From Bacteroidales bacterium M6 (GTDB taxonomy: Bacteria; Bacteroidota; Bacteroidia; Bacteroidales; Muribaculaceae): a stretch of DNA of 37,632 nt. The stretch is taken from assembly GCA_001689485.1 (NCBI GenBank), contig LUJQ01000030.1, forward strand, positions 1-37,632, read 5' to 3'. The number at the start of each line of letters is the position of its first letter. Position 1 is the first letter of the stretch. Both the position numbers and the translations under genes were made by a program. Shown here piece after piece: positions 21,542 through 30,313 of this stretch. The notes under the pieces were generated by a model. It searched no databases. It saw only the letters and a list, made by a program, of their open reading frames with translations, and was not told the origin of the DNA.

Positions 21542-24500
21542 ATGAGACGGATAGCGATAATTTTTTCAACGCTGTTGGTTTTTATGACGGCTATGGGACA
21601 GATTAAGAACAAGGGGAATGCTCGTGGCAACAGCTCAGGTGCACCCGATTTCGCATATCCCGAAAAGGTCGAAGCTGCGGCCTTGAAGGATATTGATTCG
21701 GCACTTAAGCGTGGCGACGGGCCTGCCACGGTCAATGCCATGGTTCGTTTAGGGCTGGCAAAGGCAGCTGTATCCTCCGATTCCCTTCCTGCGATTCTGG
21801 CACAGATTGATGCGCTTGCATCGGGCAAGGATGTGGATGTGGTGACCGGCTCCGTGCTGAAATTGTTGCAGGCCAGAATCTACACGGCTATTTATGATAA
21901 GGATGCGTTCAGAATCAACCGTCGCGCCACGTTGGCCGGGGTTTCTGCCGGTGATTACCGTTTGTGGAGCAAGGATAATTTCCTGGCAAAGATAAAGGCT
22001 CTGACATCGGAGGCTTTGGCAAACCGGCAGGCAATGCTTGACACACCGTTGGAAACATACCGGGGTGTGGTCGACTATGAGCGTGATGCCCTCACGTTCT
22101 ATCCTACCCTTTATGATTTCGCTGCCTACCAGGCAATCGGGTGCCTGGAACCGTTCTCGGACTATATGGGGATTTTCAACAGCCGCCTGGCTGTGGCCCC
22201 GATGGATATGTCGCTATATCCGCTGCGCCGCCCCGGAACGGTGTCGCCTGATGTGCTGGCTATATACCATAACCTTGCAGAGGGCAGGGGGGATGAGGCA
22301 CCTGCTATTCTTGCACGCCGCAACCAGATTGCGTATATCCTTCCGAGGTTGTTTGCCTCACCGGGCATGGAACAGCCGGGTGGGGCATGGGGTAAGCCAT
22401 CGGATTCCTCACGTGAGTATGAGGCGTATATGACGGCTTATCGTGAATGTGAAAGCTCCCCCTATGCGATAGAGCTGCTGCTCCCGCTTGATAACGATCA
22501 AATGACTGATGGTGAGAAAAACGCATTATACCGTCTTACCGGGCAATTTATTGCCGATAATCCTGCCTATTTTAACCTTAATGCGGTTAAGAACCTTCAT
22601 AACGGGCTGGGAAGGAAAGATGTGGATGTGAACATCCCGCTACAGGGCGCAAAAGGTGAGACCTTGAAAGCGATGGTGAAATCCCGGAATGTAGGGAAAG
22701 TAACCCTGAAATTGTATGACGTCACGAAAATGGTCGACGATAACGATGACTCATATTTCAGGCTGCCGAAAACATTGCCTGCACCTGTGCAGACTGTGGG
22801 GGTTGATTTTGAAGGCGAGGTTCCTTTTATTGCTGAAAAAAGCGTGGAAATGACATTGCCCGAATACGGGCTTTATGTTGTTGTGGCTTCATTCGACGGG
22901 CAGGGAAAACCGGATAGAAGCTATCCTGTAATAGCATGCTCCGACTTGTCGCTCGGCGTGTTTACAGGGATGGGCGGAGCGGAAGCCGTTACCGTGAATG
23001 CCGTTAGCGGATTTCCGGTTGATGGCGCGTCGCTGCTTTTCCGTCCATGGAGCCGTGCATCTGCAAATGTGACATTACCGGGTACGACCAAGAACGGTGT
23101 CCTGCCGATTGAAAAAGACAAGCCGGGTACTGTGGAACCCCGTCTGGGTAAGGATATATATTCCCCGCGTTGCAACTTCTATAATGTTGCCGAAGGGATT
23201 ACGCGAAAAAGCCTGCGTGGCGAGATTTTCACGTCGTTAAATCTCTACCGCCTCGGCGACAAGGTTGATTTCGGCGTGGTGGTTTATGAAAGCGAAAACG
23301 GTAAGAATGCTATTGCCGGCGGGCAGCAGGTTACTGCCGTGTTGCGCGATGCCAACTACCAGGAGGTTGACACCTTGATACTTACCACCGATTCATGGGG
23401 GCGTGCGGAAAGTTCGTTTACCCTGCCTTCGGATGCGTTGACAGGTAACTTTTCCATAACATTGTCGGACGGACAGCGTTCTGTGGCAGCCCGAAGGTTT
23501 ATGGTCAGCGACTATAAGCTGCCTACTTTCACAGTGGAAGTGACAGGTGTGGAACGTCCGGCCCGGCCCGGTGATTCTGCCCGGATTTCAGGAGAAGCCT
23601 CTACTTTTGCCGGGTTCCCGGTTGAGGAAGCTGATGTCAAAGTGCAGCTCAGTGTCAGATATGGGTCATGGTTCTGGAGTTCGACATCGCCGGTGTTTTA
23701 TGAAGCTGTTGCAAAAAGCGATGCCAAAGGTGCATTTGCCATCGAGATTCCTGCCGAGGTGTTGGCGTCAAGCCCGGCCCCTGCAGGGTGCTTTATAGCC
23801 GATGTGGCTGTAACCTCGGCCGACGGGGAGACCCATGAGGCAAAGACCTCGTTCAACATGGGTAAACCCTACAATATATATGCAAATTTCCCGGATGTGT
23901 TTTCCCCTGGTTCCGATAGGGAGGCGGAAGTTGCAGTACGTGATTTCGACGGTGATAGCAGTGATATGGAATTGGAATACGCCATTAAGTCGGTGGATAC
24001 ACCTCTTTATGGGGGGGAGGCGACTTATAAGGATGTGAAATCAGGCAGGATGCATCCAGGTGATTTCGGCACTGTGCTATCAACACTTCCTTCGGGGGTA
24101 TATACGGTTAGATTTACACCTGTCGATGCCTCGCTGGCTGATGCCTATGTTGTTGACCGTGTGACGGTGTTCCGTCCCGATGATAAGGAATGCCCTGTCA
24201 ACACCCTGCTTTGGCTGCCTGAATCGGATTTTACTGCCGATGAGAACGGGGAGGCCGAGATAACCTATGGCACTGCTGTGGGGGATGCCAAGGTGTTTAT
24301 GATTAGCAGCAACAACGATGGCAGGATAATAGGCCACCGTTGGCTGACACCGGCACGTGGTGTCGACAAGGTCAAGGTAAAACTTCCGTCGGCCGACATG
24401 CAGATAAAGGTTTATTTTTATATTGTCAGCCGGTTGCATTCGGCATCGGCATCTGCGGCGGTTAGGCCCCTCTCGTCAAGCCGTGCTATCTCTGTCAAGA

Positions 24501-27241
24501 CGGAGACATTCCGTGACAAAGTAACGCCTGGACAGACCGAGACTCTGACATTCAAGGTGCGTGGTGCGAATGGAGCTTTCCCTGAAAGTGCCGTGATTCT
24601 CGACATGAGCAACAAGGCAATCGATGTGCTCAGTCCCAACCCGCTGAACTTCGTGCCTGCAAGCTATTGGGGGCGCGGCATCAATGCCGACGGTCTTTAT
24701 TTCGGACAGACGGAAGTGTCGTTCCAAGGGATATACAATTATCTTAAGCCGGTAAATATAGAGGTCCCGCAATTTGAATTTTACGGTCGGGGCTTCTTCC
24801 CGGAGGATGCGCTTAACGTTGTCAGGGAGCATAAGCAGATGCTGACTACCTCGGGCGTGAAAGTCCGAGGTGCTGCCAAGAGCGCCGATGCGAAGGAAGA
24901 ATACGCTTCAAATGCAGCGGGTATGGTATTGGAAGAAAAAGCCGTTATGGCTGATATGGATGGAGGTATGACGGGTAGCGGAGGCAATAACGCCTTTGAC
25001 GGGGAAATGGACAACTATCGTCCTTCGGAAATCCCGTTGTCATTCTTCCGCCCGATGTTGCAGACAGACAAAGAAGGTAACCTTGAAATTACCTATACCG
25101 TGCCTGATGCCAATACAACCTGGGTGCTTAGGGCGATGGCTTATAACCGCGAATTGCTGTCGGCATCGGACGAGGTGCAGATTATGGCATCAAAGCCGCT
25201 GATGGTTTCCACTAACGCACCCCGTTTTCTCCGCACAGGCGACAAAGTGAGGTTGCAGGCATCGGTGATGAATGCAACCGATAGTGCCGTGGTAGCCGTT
25301 TCATTGTGCGAAATCCTTGATGTGGCTACAGGGAATGTGCTGTCGACAGCACAGCATACCGATACGGTAGGTGCAATGGGGCGCAGTGTCGTTTCTGTTG
25401 ATTTTGAAGCGCCTGCCGGTGTGCAGGGTGTTATATACCGCGTCAAGAGCACTGCGGGCCTATTTACCGACGGGGAGCAGACCCTCTTGCCGGTTATCCC
25501 GTCGGAGCAGGATGTCGTTGAGTCGGAGATGTTCTACATAGCTCCAGGCCAGGATTCATTCTCGATGCCGCTCGATGCCGTTGGCAACGGCAGGGCTTAT
25601 CTCAAGTTCACCGAAAATCCCGCATGGGAAGTCGTGTCGGCGCTTCCAGGTTTGCGTGAATCCGCAATCAATTCGTCGATTGAGGCCGCTTCGGCGATAT
25701 TCTCAGCCGCCGTGGCCGAGGGGCTGATGCATGATTATCCCGAGATTGCACGCGCGTTGCGTAAATGGCGCGATAATCCTTCTGATTCCGTACTGACCTC
25801 TCAGTTGGAAAAGAATGAAGAATTGAAATCTATTTTGCTGAGTTCCACACCATGGGTGTCGGATGCATTGAACCAGACAGAAAGGATGCAGCGCCTGGTG
25901 CTTCTGCTCGACGGACGGAACACAGCCCGTGTAATCGACCGTGGTGTGGCCGACCTTGCCAAAAACGTGGCTTCGGAAGGCGGGTGGAGTTGGACCAGTC
26001 AGTATCCCGAAGTGTCGCCGTGGTGCACAGCCCGTGTTCTCGACATGTTCGGCGACCTCAACCGTCTTGGCTGGCTCCCCGAAAACGGGAAATTGAACAC
26101 GATGATTGAAAATGCCCTGGCTTATTATGACAGGGTTGCGGCACGTGATTTTTCAAAATATCCCAAAGGCGATTACAGCACTTATTGCTATACCCGCAGC
26201 AAGTTCCCGTCGGTGAAACAGTCGACTGCGGCTGCCAATGTGACACGTGCAACCGTGCAACGTATCATCGCCGGATGGAAGAACCATTCGGTAGTAACCA
26301 AAGGTGTGGATGCAATCATATTGAATGCCAACGGATATAATGCCACAGCCAGGCAGATTCTTGAGTCACTGCGGCAGTATGCAACCGTGACGCCGGAAAA
26401 AGGGATGTGGTGGCAGCAGCTGGAACACACATCGGCTTACTCGATGGATAAGGTAGGATGCACGGCTATAATCCTTGACGCATTCGCCTTGACCGATCCC
26501 GGGAACCCGGCTATCGACCAAATCCGTCAGTGGCTTGTGCTTGAAAAGACCAATACCGACTGGGGGAATGCCGTGATTACCTCGCAGGTTGTTTCGTCGA
26601 TACTCACTTCAGGGAAGAAGTGGACGGTAAATCCCGCAGGTACCGCCATACGTATCGGGGACAAGCTCCTTACCCCTGCCAAGGAGGAATCTGCCACAGG
26701 GGCATTCACCGAGCAGATTACCGATATGTTGTCGCAACCGGCAACACTGACCATCGACCGCCAGGGTGATTATCCCTCGTTCGGGGCCGTGGTGACCATG
26801 CGCCGTGTCGACATGGATGAAATTTCCGCAGTGGGCTGCGCCGAATTGAAGATAACCAAGCGCATGAGTGTGTTTAACGGTCGCGAATGGGTGCCTGCCA
26901 CCGCTTGCAAAGTCGGTGACCGCGTTAAAGTGACCCTTATCCTTGAGGCGGATGCCGATATGGATTATGTGGTTATCCAAGACCACCGTGCTGCCGGGCT
27001 GGAACCTGTGAGCCAACTGCCCGGTTCCATATGGAGCGAAGGACTGTGTTTCTACAGCGAGCCGCGTGATTCCCAGACCAATATCTTTGTCAGCAGAATG
27101 GCTCGTGGCACATATATCCTTGATTATGAATTGTTCGCATCGCAGGGCGGGGTCTTTGCTTCAGGTGCGGCCGAGGTTCAAAGCCAGTATAACCCGTCGA
27201 TAGCTGCCCATTCCGCAGGAGCGACGATTACAATTGAATGA
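21542..27241 (+). CDS. Alpha-2-macroglobulin-like giant secreted protein, no thioester motif
   Basis: A 1899-residue protein with a signal peptide (MRRIAIIFSTLLVFMTAMGQ). The N-terminal 380 residues are a helical, Bacteroidetes-type extension. MG-like beta domains follow, including an MG2-like stretch near 660-760 (YKLPTFTVEVTGVERPARPG). A flexible segment at about 1100-1155 (Ala/Lys/Glu then Gly/Met/Asp-rich) resembles a bait-like linker, followed by the A2M domain signature (LSFFRPMLQTDKEGNLEITY, then TTWVLRAMAYN) near 1163. A helical TED-like domain follows (GGWSWTSQYPEVSPWCTARV near 1480). No CxEQ thioester is present, so it is the non-thioester class. It probably traps proteases in the periplasm or at the surface; inferred. 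Confidence 0.88.
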   Translation: MRRIAIIFSTLLVFMTAMGQIKNKGNARGNSSGAPDFAYPEKVEAAALKDIDSALKRGDGPATVNAMVRLGLAKAAVSSDSLPAILAQIDALASGKDVDVVTGSVLKLLQARIYTAIYDKDAFRINRRATLAGVSAGDYRLWSKDNFLAKIKALTSEALANRQAMLDTPLETYRGVVDYERDALTFYPTLYDFAAYQAIGCLEPFSDYMGIFNSRLAVAPMDMSLYPLRRPGTVSPDVLAIYHNLAEGRGDEAPAILARRNQIAYILPRLFASPGMEQPGGAWGKPSDSSREYEAYMTAYRECESSPYAIELLLPLDNDQMTDGEKNALYRLTGQFIADNPAYFNLNAVKNLHNGLGRKDVDVNIPLQGAKGETLKAMVKSRNVGKVTLKLYDVTKMVDDNDDSYFRLPKTLPAPVQTVGVDFEGEVPFIAEKSVEMTLPEYGLYVVVASFDGQGKPDRSYPVIACSDLSLGVFTGMGGAEAVTVNAVSGFPVDGASLLFRPWSRASANVTLPGTTKNGVLPIEKDKPGTVEPRLGKDIYSPRCNFYNVAEGITRKSLRGEIFTSLNLYRLGDKVDFGVVVYESENGKNAIAGGQQVTAVLRDANYQEVDTLILTTDSWGRAESSFTLPSDALTGNFSITLSDGQRSVAARRFMVSDYKLPTFTVEVTGVERPARPGDSARISGEASTFAGFPVEEADVKVQLSVRYGSWFWSSTSPVFYEAVAKSDAKGAFAIEIPAEVLASSPAPAGCFIADVAVTSADGETHEAKTSFNMGKPYNIYANFPDVFSPGSDREAEVAVRDFDGDSSDMELEYAIKSVDTPLYGGEATYKDVKSGRMHPGDFGTVLSTLPSGVYTVRFTPVDASLADAYVVDRVTVFRPDDKECPVNTLLWLPESDFTADENGEAEITYGTAVGDAKVFMISSNNDGRIIGHRWLTPARGVDKVKVKLPSADMQIKVYFYIVSRLHSASASAAVRPLSSSRAISVKTETFRDKVTPGQTETLTFKVRGANGAFPESAVILDMSNKAIDVLSPNPLNFVPASYWGRGINADGLYFGQTEVSFQGIYNYLKPVNIEVPQFEFYGRGFFPEDALNVVREHKQMLTTSGVKVRGAAKSADAKEEYASNAAGMVLEEKAVMADMDGGMTGSGGNNAFDGEMDNYRPSEIPLSFFRPMLQTDKEGNLEITYTVPDANTTWVLRAMAYNRELLSASDEVQIMASKPLMVSTNAPRFLRTGDKVRLQASVMNATDSAVVAVSLCEILDVATGNVLSTAQHTDTVGAMGRSVVSVDFEAPAGVQGVIYRVKSTAGLFTDGEQTLLPVIPSEQDVVESEMFYIAPGQDSFSMPLDAVGNGRAYLKFTENPAWEVVSALPGLRESAINSSIEAASAIFSAAVAEGLMHDYPEIARALRKWRDNPSDSVLTSQLEKNEELKSILLSSTPWVSDALNQTERMQRLVLLLDGRNTARVIDRGVADLAKNVASEGGWSWTSQYPEVSPWCTARVLDMFGDLNRLGWLPENGKLNTMIENALAYYDRVAARDFSKYPKGDYSTYCYTRSKFPSVKQSTAAANVTRATVQRIIAGWKNHSVVTKGVDAIILNANGYNATARQILESLRQYATVTPEKGMWWQQLEHTSAYSMDKVGCTAIILDAFALTDPGNPAIDQIRQWLVLEKTNTDWGNAVITSQVVSSILTSGKKWTVNPAGTAIRIGDKLLTPAKEESATGAFTEQITDMLSQPATLTIDRQGDYPSFGAVVTMRRVDMDEISAVGCAELKITKRMSVFNGREWVPATACKVGDRVKVTLILEADADMDYVVIQDHRAAGLEPVSQLPGSIWSEGLCFYSEPRDSQTNIFVSRMARGTYILDYELFASQGGVFASGAAEVQSQYNPSIAAHSAGATITIE

Positions 27242-28914
27242 AGCTCTTTTTTATGATTGATAAAATATTGAAATCAGGCATAGCCGCCGCCCTTGTATGG
27301 GTGGCGGCTATGCCTGCGTTCGGACGTGATGTGGCGTCGTATGCAATATCTGAAGCCCCCAAGCATGAGATGCGTGGGGCCTGGGTGGCCACTGTCTACG
27401 GTATCGACTGGCCATCTAAAACCGGCGTGACTTCCGCCGTGGCCGAAGAACAGAAAAGGGAACTGCGTGAAATTCTCGATAAGTTGAAGAATGCCGGACT
27501 GAATGCGGTGATGTTCCAGGTTAGGTCGATGTCGGATGCCATGTATGCCTCCTCCTACGAGCCTTGGAGTGCCTACCTTACCGGCGAACGCGGTGTGGCG
27601 CCTGCCAAAGGGTGGGACCCGCTGGCATTCGCTGTCGAGGAAACCCATAAACGCGGCATGGAACTCCATGCATGGGTCAACCCGTTCCGGCTTGCCAACG
27701 GCGCCGCGCCTGCCCCGGAGCATGCTGCCAAAGGGAAGGGCGTTTTTTCTCCGCAGGAGAAGGGGTGGGTGATAAGTTATTCGAAAACCGAAAAAGGGGC
27801 GGCCCCGGCCAGGCGCAAGGGGAAGAAAGGAAGGCATGCAAAGAGTGTTGCAGCCAAACGCCGTATTGTCAGCATACTTAATCCAGGGCATCCCGGGGCA
27901 CGTAAACATATAGTTGACGTTTGCCGGGAGATTGTCAGGAATTATGATGTCGACGGATTGATTTTCGATGATTATTTCTATCCTGACGGTTTGCCGCTCG
28001 GTTCCGGCTATGATTATACCCAGTGGAAAAAGGAGTGTGTGGCCTCAGATGGGAAGGAGGCCATGAGTCAGGCCGACTGGCGTCGTGAAAACGTGGCTAA
28101 AACGGTGAAGGCCGTAGGCGATATGCTTGCAGAGGAGCGTCCATGGGTGAGGTTCGGAATCAGTCCTGCGGGAGTGGGCGGCGGCAATGGGAAGGCTACC
28201 GAACGGTTCGGGCTTAATCCGCCGTCGGTCGGTAGCGACTGGATGTATGACAGGATATTCTGCGACCCGTTGTCATGGCTGGCGGACGGCAGTGTTGATT
28301 ACGTGTCCCCGCAAATCTATTGGTCGTCGGATCATGCTACCAACCCGTATATCCCTATAGCTTGTTGGTGGGAGGATGTGGCGCTGCATTTCGGCCGTCA
28401 TTGCTATCCGAGCCAAAAGGTGCTTGCCAAGGCCGCAGGGCCGGAAGCCTGGGAAGAGCAGGAGTTGCAGGTAAAAACCAATCGGAGGAATTGCACGGGG
28501 AGCGACGCCGGGAGTGTTTTCTATTCAACGGCACATTTGTCGGGAAAGAAAGCCTGCGGACTTGGGGAGCACCTGCGCAAACATTGTTATAACACCCCGG
28601 CCTTGATGCCCCCCATGCCTTGGAAGAAGGCTGAAAATCCCGGTGCTGTCAAAGATTTGGAACGTAGGGGCAGCGTTCTGTCATGGTATCCGGCCAATGA
28701 GATGCGCTATGTGGTTTATGCGGTTCCCGAAAGCCTTTCGCCTCTGGACGTTATATCCGGGTCGGGAGCCAATTTCATGGCGGAATATATAGTGGCTGTA
28801 ACCTACGGGCATTCGGTTACGCTGCCGTCGGATAAGCTTTCGGGCTATTGGTATGCGGTGGCTCCATATGACCGTTATGGTAATGAGTGGGAAGCCTCGA
28901 TTATTGATGATTGA
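27238..28914 (+). CDS. GHL10 (DUF187) family glycosidase, YngK/DigH-like
   Basis: A 558-residue protein whose ATG overlaps the macroglobulin stop (ATGA). A signal peptide ends near residue 29 (MPAFG). The GHL10 barrel follows: EMRGAWVATVYGIDWPS near 44, MFQVRSMSDAMY near 92, LHAWVNPFRLAN near 143, NPGHPGARKHIVDV near 215, YDVDGLIFDDYFYP near 236, and VDYVSPQIYW near 350. Characterised relatives include E. coli DigH, which acts on peptidoglycan glycan strands lacking stem peptides. A fibronectin-like C-terminal domain ends it. Residues 183-209 form an unusual strongly basic insertion (12 Lys/Arg of 27) just before the NPGHPG block. Its likely role is wall processing. Confidence 0.88.
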   Translation: MKLFFMIDKILKSGIAAALVWVAAMPAFGRDVASYAISEAPKHEMRGAWVATVYGIDWPSKTGVTSAVAEEQKRELREILDKLKNAGLNAVMFQVRSMSDAMYASSYEPWSAYLTGERGVAPAKGWDPLAFAVEETHKRGMELHAWVNPFRLANGAAPAPEHAAKGKGVFSPQEKGWVISYSKTEKGAAPARRKGKKGRHAKSVAAKRRIVSILNPGHPGARKHIVDVCREIVRNYDVDGLIFDDYFYPDGLPLGSGYDYTQWKKECVASDGKEAMSQADWRRENVAKTVKAVGDMLAEERPWVRFGISPAGVGGGNGKATERFGLNPPSVGSDWMYDRIFCDPLSWLADGSVDYVSPQIYWSSDHATNPYIPIACWWEDVALHFGRHCYPSQKVLAKAAGPEAWEEQELQVKTNRRNCTGSDAGSVFYSTAHLSGKKACGLGEHLRKHCYNTPALMPPMPWKKAENPGAVKDLERRGSVLSWYPANEMRYVVYAVPESLSPLDVISGSGANFMAEYIVAVTYGHSVTLPSDKLSGYWYAVAPYDRYGNEWEASIIDD

Positions 28915-28961
28915 CCAGCCGGTCGTTGACCAGGTAAGGCATAAACTTTACTGTTTGATTT

Positions 28962-29984
28962 ATGGATAATGAATTATACATGCGCAGGGCGATTGCCCTG
29001 GCGGAAAACGGCAAGGGATTCGCATCGCCTAACCCGATGGTGGGTGCTGTGATTGCGGCGCCAGGCGGCAGGATAATAGGGGAGGGGTGGCACCGGCGTT
29101 GTGGCGAGGGTCATGCCGAGGTCAATGCCGTTGCATCGGTCAGGGATTGTGACCGGAGGCTGTTGGGTGAAAGCACCATGTTTGTAACCCTTGAGCCATG
29201 CTCGCATTACGGCAAGACCCCTCCCTGTGCAGAACTGATCATACGCACTGGGATTCCGCGTGTGGTGGTGGCCACGACCGACCCTTTTGAGAAGGTGGCA
29301 GGGCGTGGCATAGCCATGTTGCGTGCTGCCGGGATAGATGTTGTTACAGGTGTTTTGGAAAAGGAGAGCCGTGAACTCAACCAACGTTTTTTTACGGCGC
29401 ATACACTCCGGCGTCCGTTCATAACTTTGAAATGGGCGCAGAGTGCCGACGGGTTCATGGACTGGAAGCGTGGTGCAGGACGCCGTGGCGCATGCCGGTT
29501 TTCGAATGCTTTGACCGGGTTGTCGACAATGCGTCTGCGGTCGCTTCACGACGCGGTGTTGACCACTGGTGCCACCTCGGAGGCCGATAACTGCCGTCTG
29601 ACAGTCAGAGATTGGGACGGCAGGCAGCCTAAAGCCGTTTTGCTCGACCGTAGCCGGAGGGTGAAAGCTGACGCCCCGCTGTTCTCGCCAGATAACCGTG
29701 AGGTAATTGTTATCGACGATGTGGATTTTGATAAGGGACTGGCGCCGTTATTCCAGTCGCTTTATGCTGATTCAGGCATTACATCGGTTTTGGTGGAGGC
29801 TGGCCCTACGCTTTTGTATAAGCTTGTAGATGACGGGCTGTGGGATGTTGCCAGGGTTGAAACCGCCCCGTTCATGCTTGGGGACGACGGGGCAGGCAAG
29901 GCACCTTTGCTTCCGTCAGTCCTATGCTCGAAACGGGAAACGTGGGGCGGGAACATAATGGAATGGTTTACCCCGGTGCAATGA
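28962..29984 (+). CDS. ribD: Riboflavin biosynthesis bifunctional deaminase/reductase
   Basis: A 340-residue RibD. The N-terminal deaminase domain has the zinc site HAEVNA (His51, Glu53) and PCSHYGKTPPC (Cys80, Cys89), and ASPNPMVGAV near residue 21. The C-terminal reductase domain (about 148-335) begins RPFITLKWAQSADGF and has TGATSEADNCRLTVRDW, LVEAGPTLL. It converts 2,5-diamino-6-ribosylamino-4(3H)-pyrimidinone 5'-phosphate by deamination then side-chain reduction, using NADPH, in the cytosol. Both domains look intact. It is 47 bases after the GHL10 gene and may be on that transcript, though the metabolism is unrelated. Confidence 0.97.
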   Translation: MDNELYMRRAIALAENGKGFASPNPMVGAVIAAPGGRIIGEGWHRRCGEGHAEVNAVASVRDCDRRLLGESTMFVTLEPCSHYGKTPPCAELIIRTGIPRVVVATTDPFEKVAGRGIAMLRAAGIDVVTGVLEKESRELNQRFFTAHTLRRPFITLKWAQSADGFMDWKRGAGRRGACRFSNALTGLSTMRLRSLHDAVLTTGATSEADNCRLTVRDWDGRQPKAVLLDRSRRVKADAPLFSPDNREVIVIDDVDFDKGLAPLFQSLYADSGITSVLVEAGPTLLYKLVDDGLWDVARVETAPFMLGDDGAGKAPLLPSVLCSKRETWGGNIMEWFTPVQ

Positions 29985-30044
29985 TTCCGCTCGTTTAAAC
30001 TGGTGTGAAAAGAATTGAAAAATTATTTAAAGCGTTATCTTGAA

Positions 30045-30075
30045 TTGTCTGATTGTGAGGGATGTTATACCTTTG
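30045..30075 (+). promoter_or_regulatory. Upstream promoter of the envelope cluster
   Basis: TTG at 30045-30047, 20 bases, then TACCTTTG at 30068-30075, a full match to the Bacteroidetes promoter. Confidence 0.65.
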
Positions 30076-30122
30076 TGAACAAGTTATGAGGAGGATTTTG
30101 GCCGATTTGGACGCGTTTATGG

Positions 30123-30152
30123 CTTGAAGTTGGCAAATTCTTTTTAACTTTG
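30123..30152 (+). promoter_or_regulatory. Downstream promoter of the envelope cluster
   Basis: CTTG at 30123-30126, 18 bases, then TAACTTTG at 30145-30152. The -7 box is perfect and the spacer is slightly short. It would give a leader of about 155 bases to the ATG at 30314. Confidence 0.6.
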
Positions 30153-30215
30153 CAGGTTGAAAATCAGTAGTTTTTCGGGCGGTTTTATGCCTTTATGCGT
30201 TGGTGCATGGATTCC

Positions 30216-30229
30216 CGGTATGCATACCG
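30216..30229. promoter_or_regulatory. Perfect 14-base palindrome in the leader
   Basis: CGGTATGCATACCG is identical to its reverse complement and lies between the second promoter and the lipoprotein ATG. An alternative pairing CCCGG/CCGGG (30214-30218 with 30233-30237) also exists. It may be an operator or a leader hairpin. Confidence 0.35.
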
Positions 30230-30313
30230 TAGCCGGGCGGCAATAGTTTATACCTGTCAAGAGCTGCTATTATTCAATCGTTTATGGTGACAATTAAGGC
30301 ATTGAAAGCCTCT

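Larger units (their letters stand above)
29985..30313 (+). other. Intergenic region with two promoters and a palindrome
   Basis: The 329 bases between ribD and the lipoprotein gene hold no gene I can support. They contain two TAnnTTTG promoters (30045-30075 and 30123-30152) and a 14-base palindrome at 30216-30229, all upstream of the envelope-biogenesis cluster. I see no intrinsic terminator for ribD here. Confidence 0.7.

Noticed and set aside
21542..27241. Possible thioester (GCLEPF near residue 206) in the macroglobulin
   Set aside because: The thioester motif is CxEQ and sits in the C-terminal helical domain. GCLEPF is in the N-terminal extension and lacks Gln.
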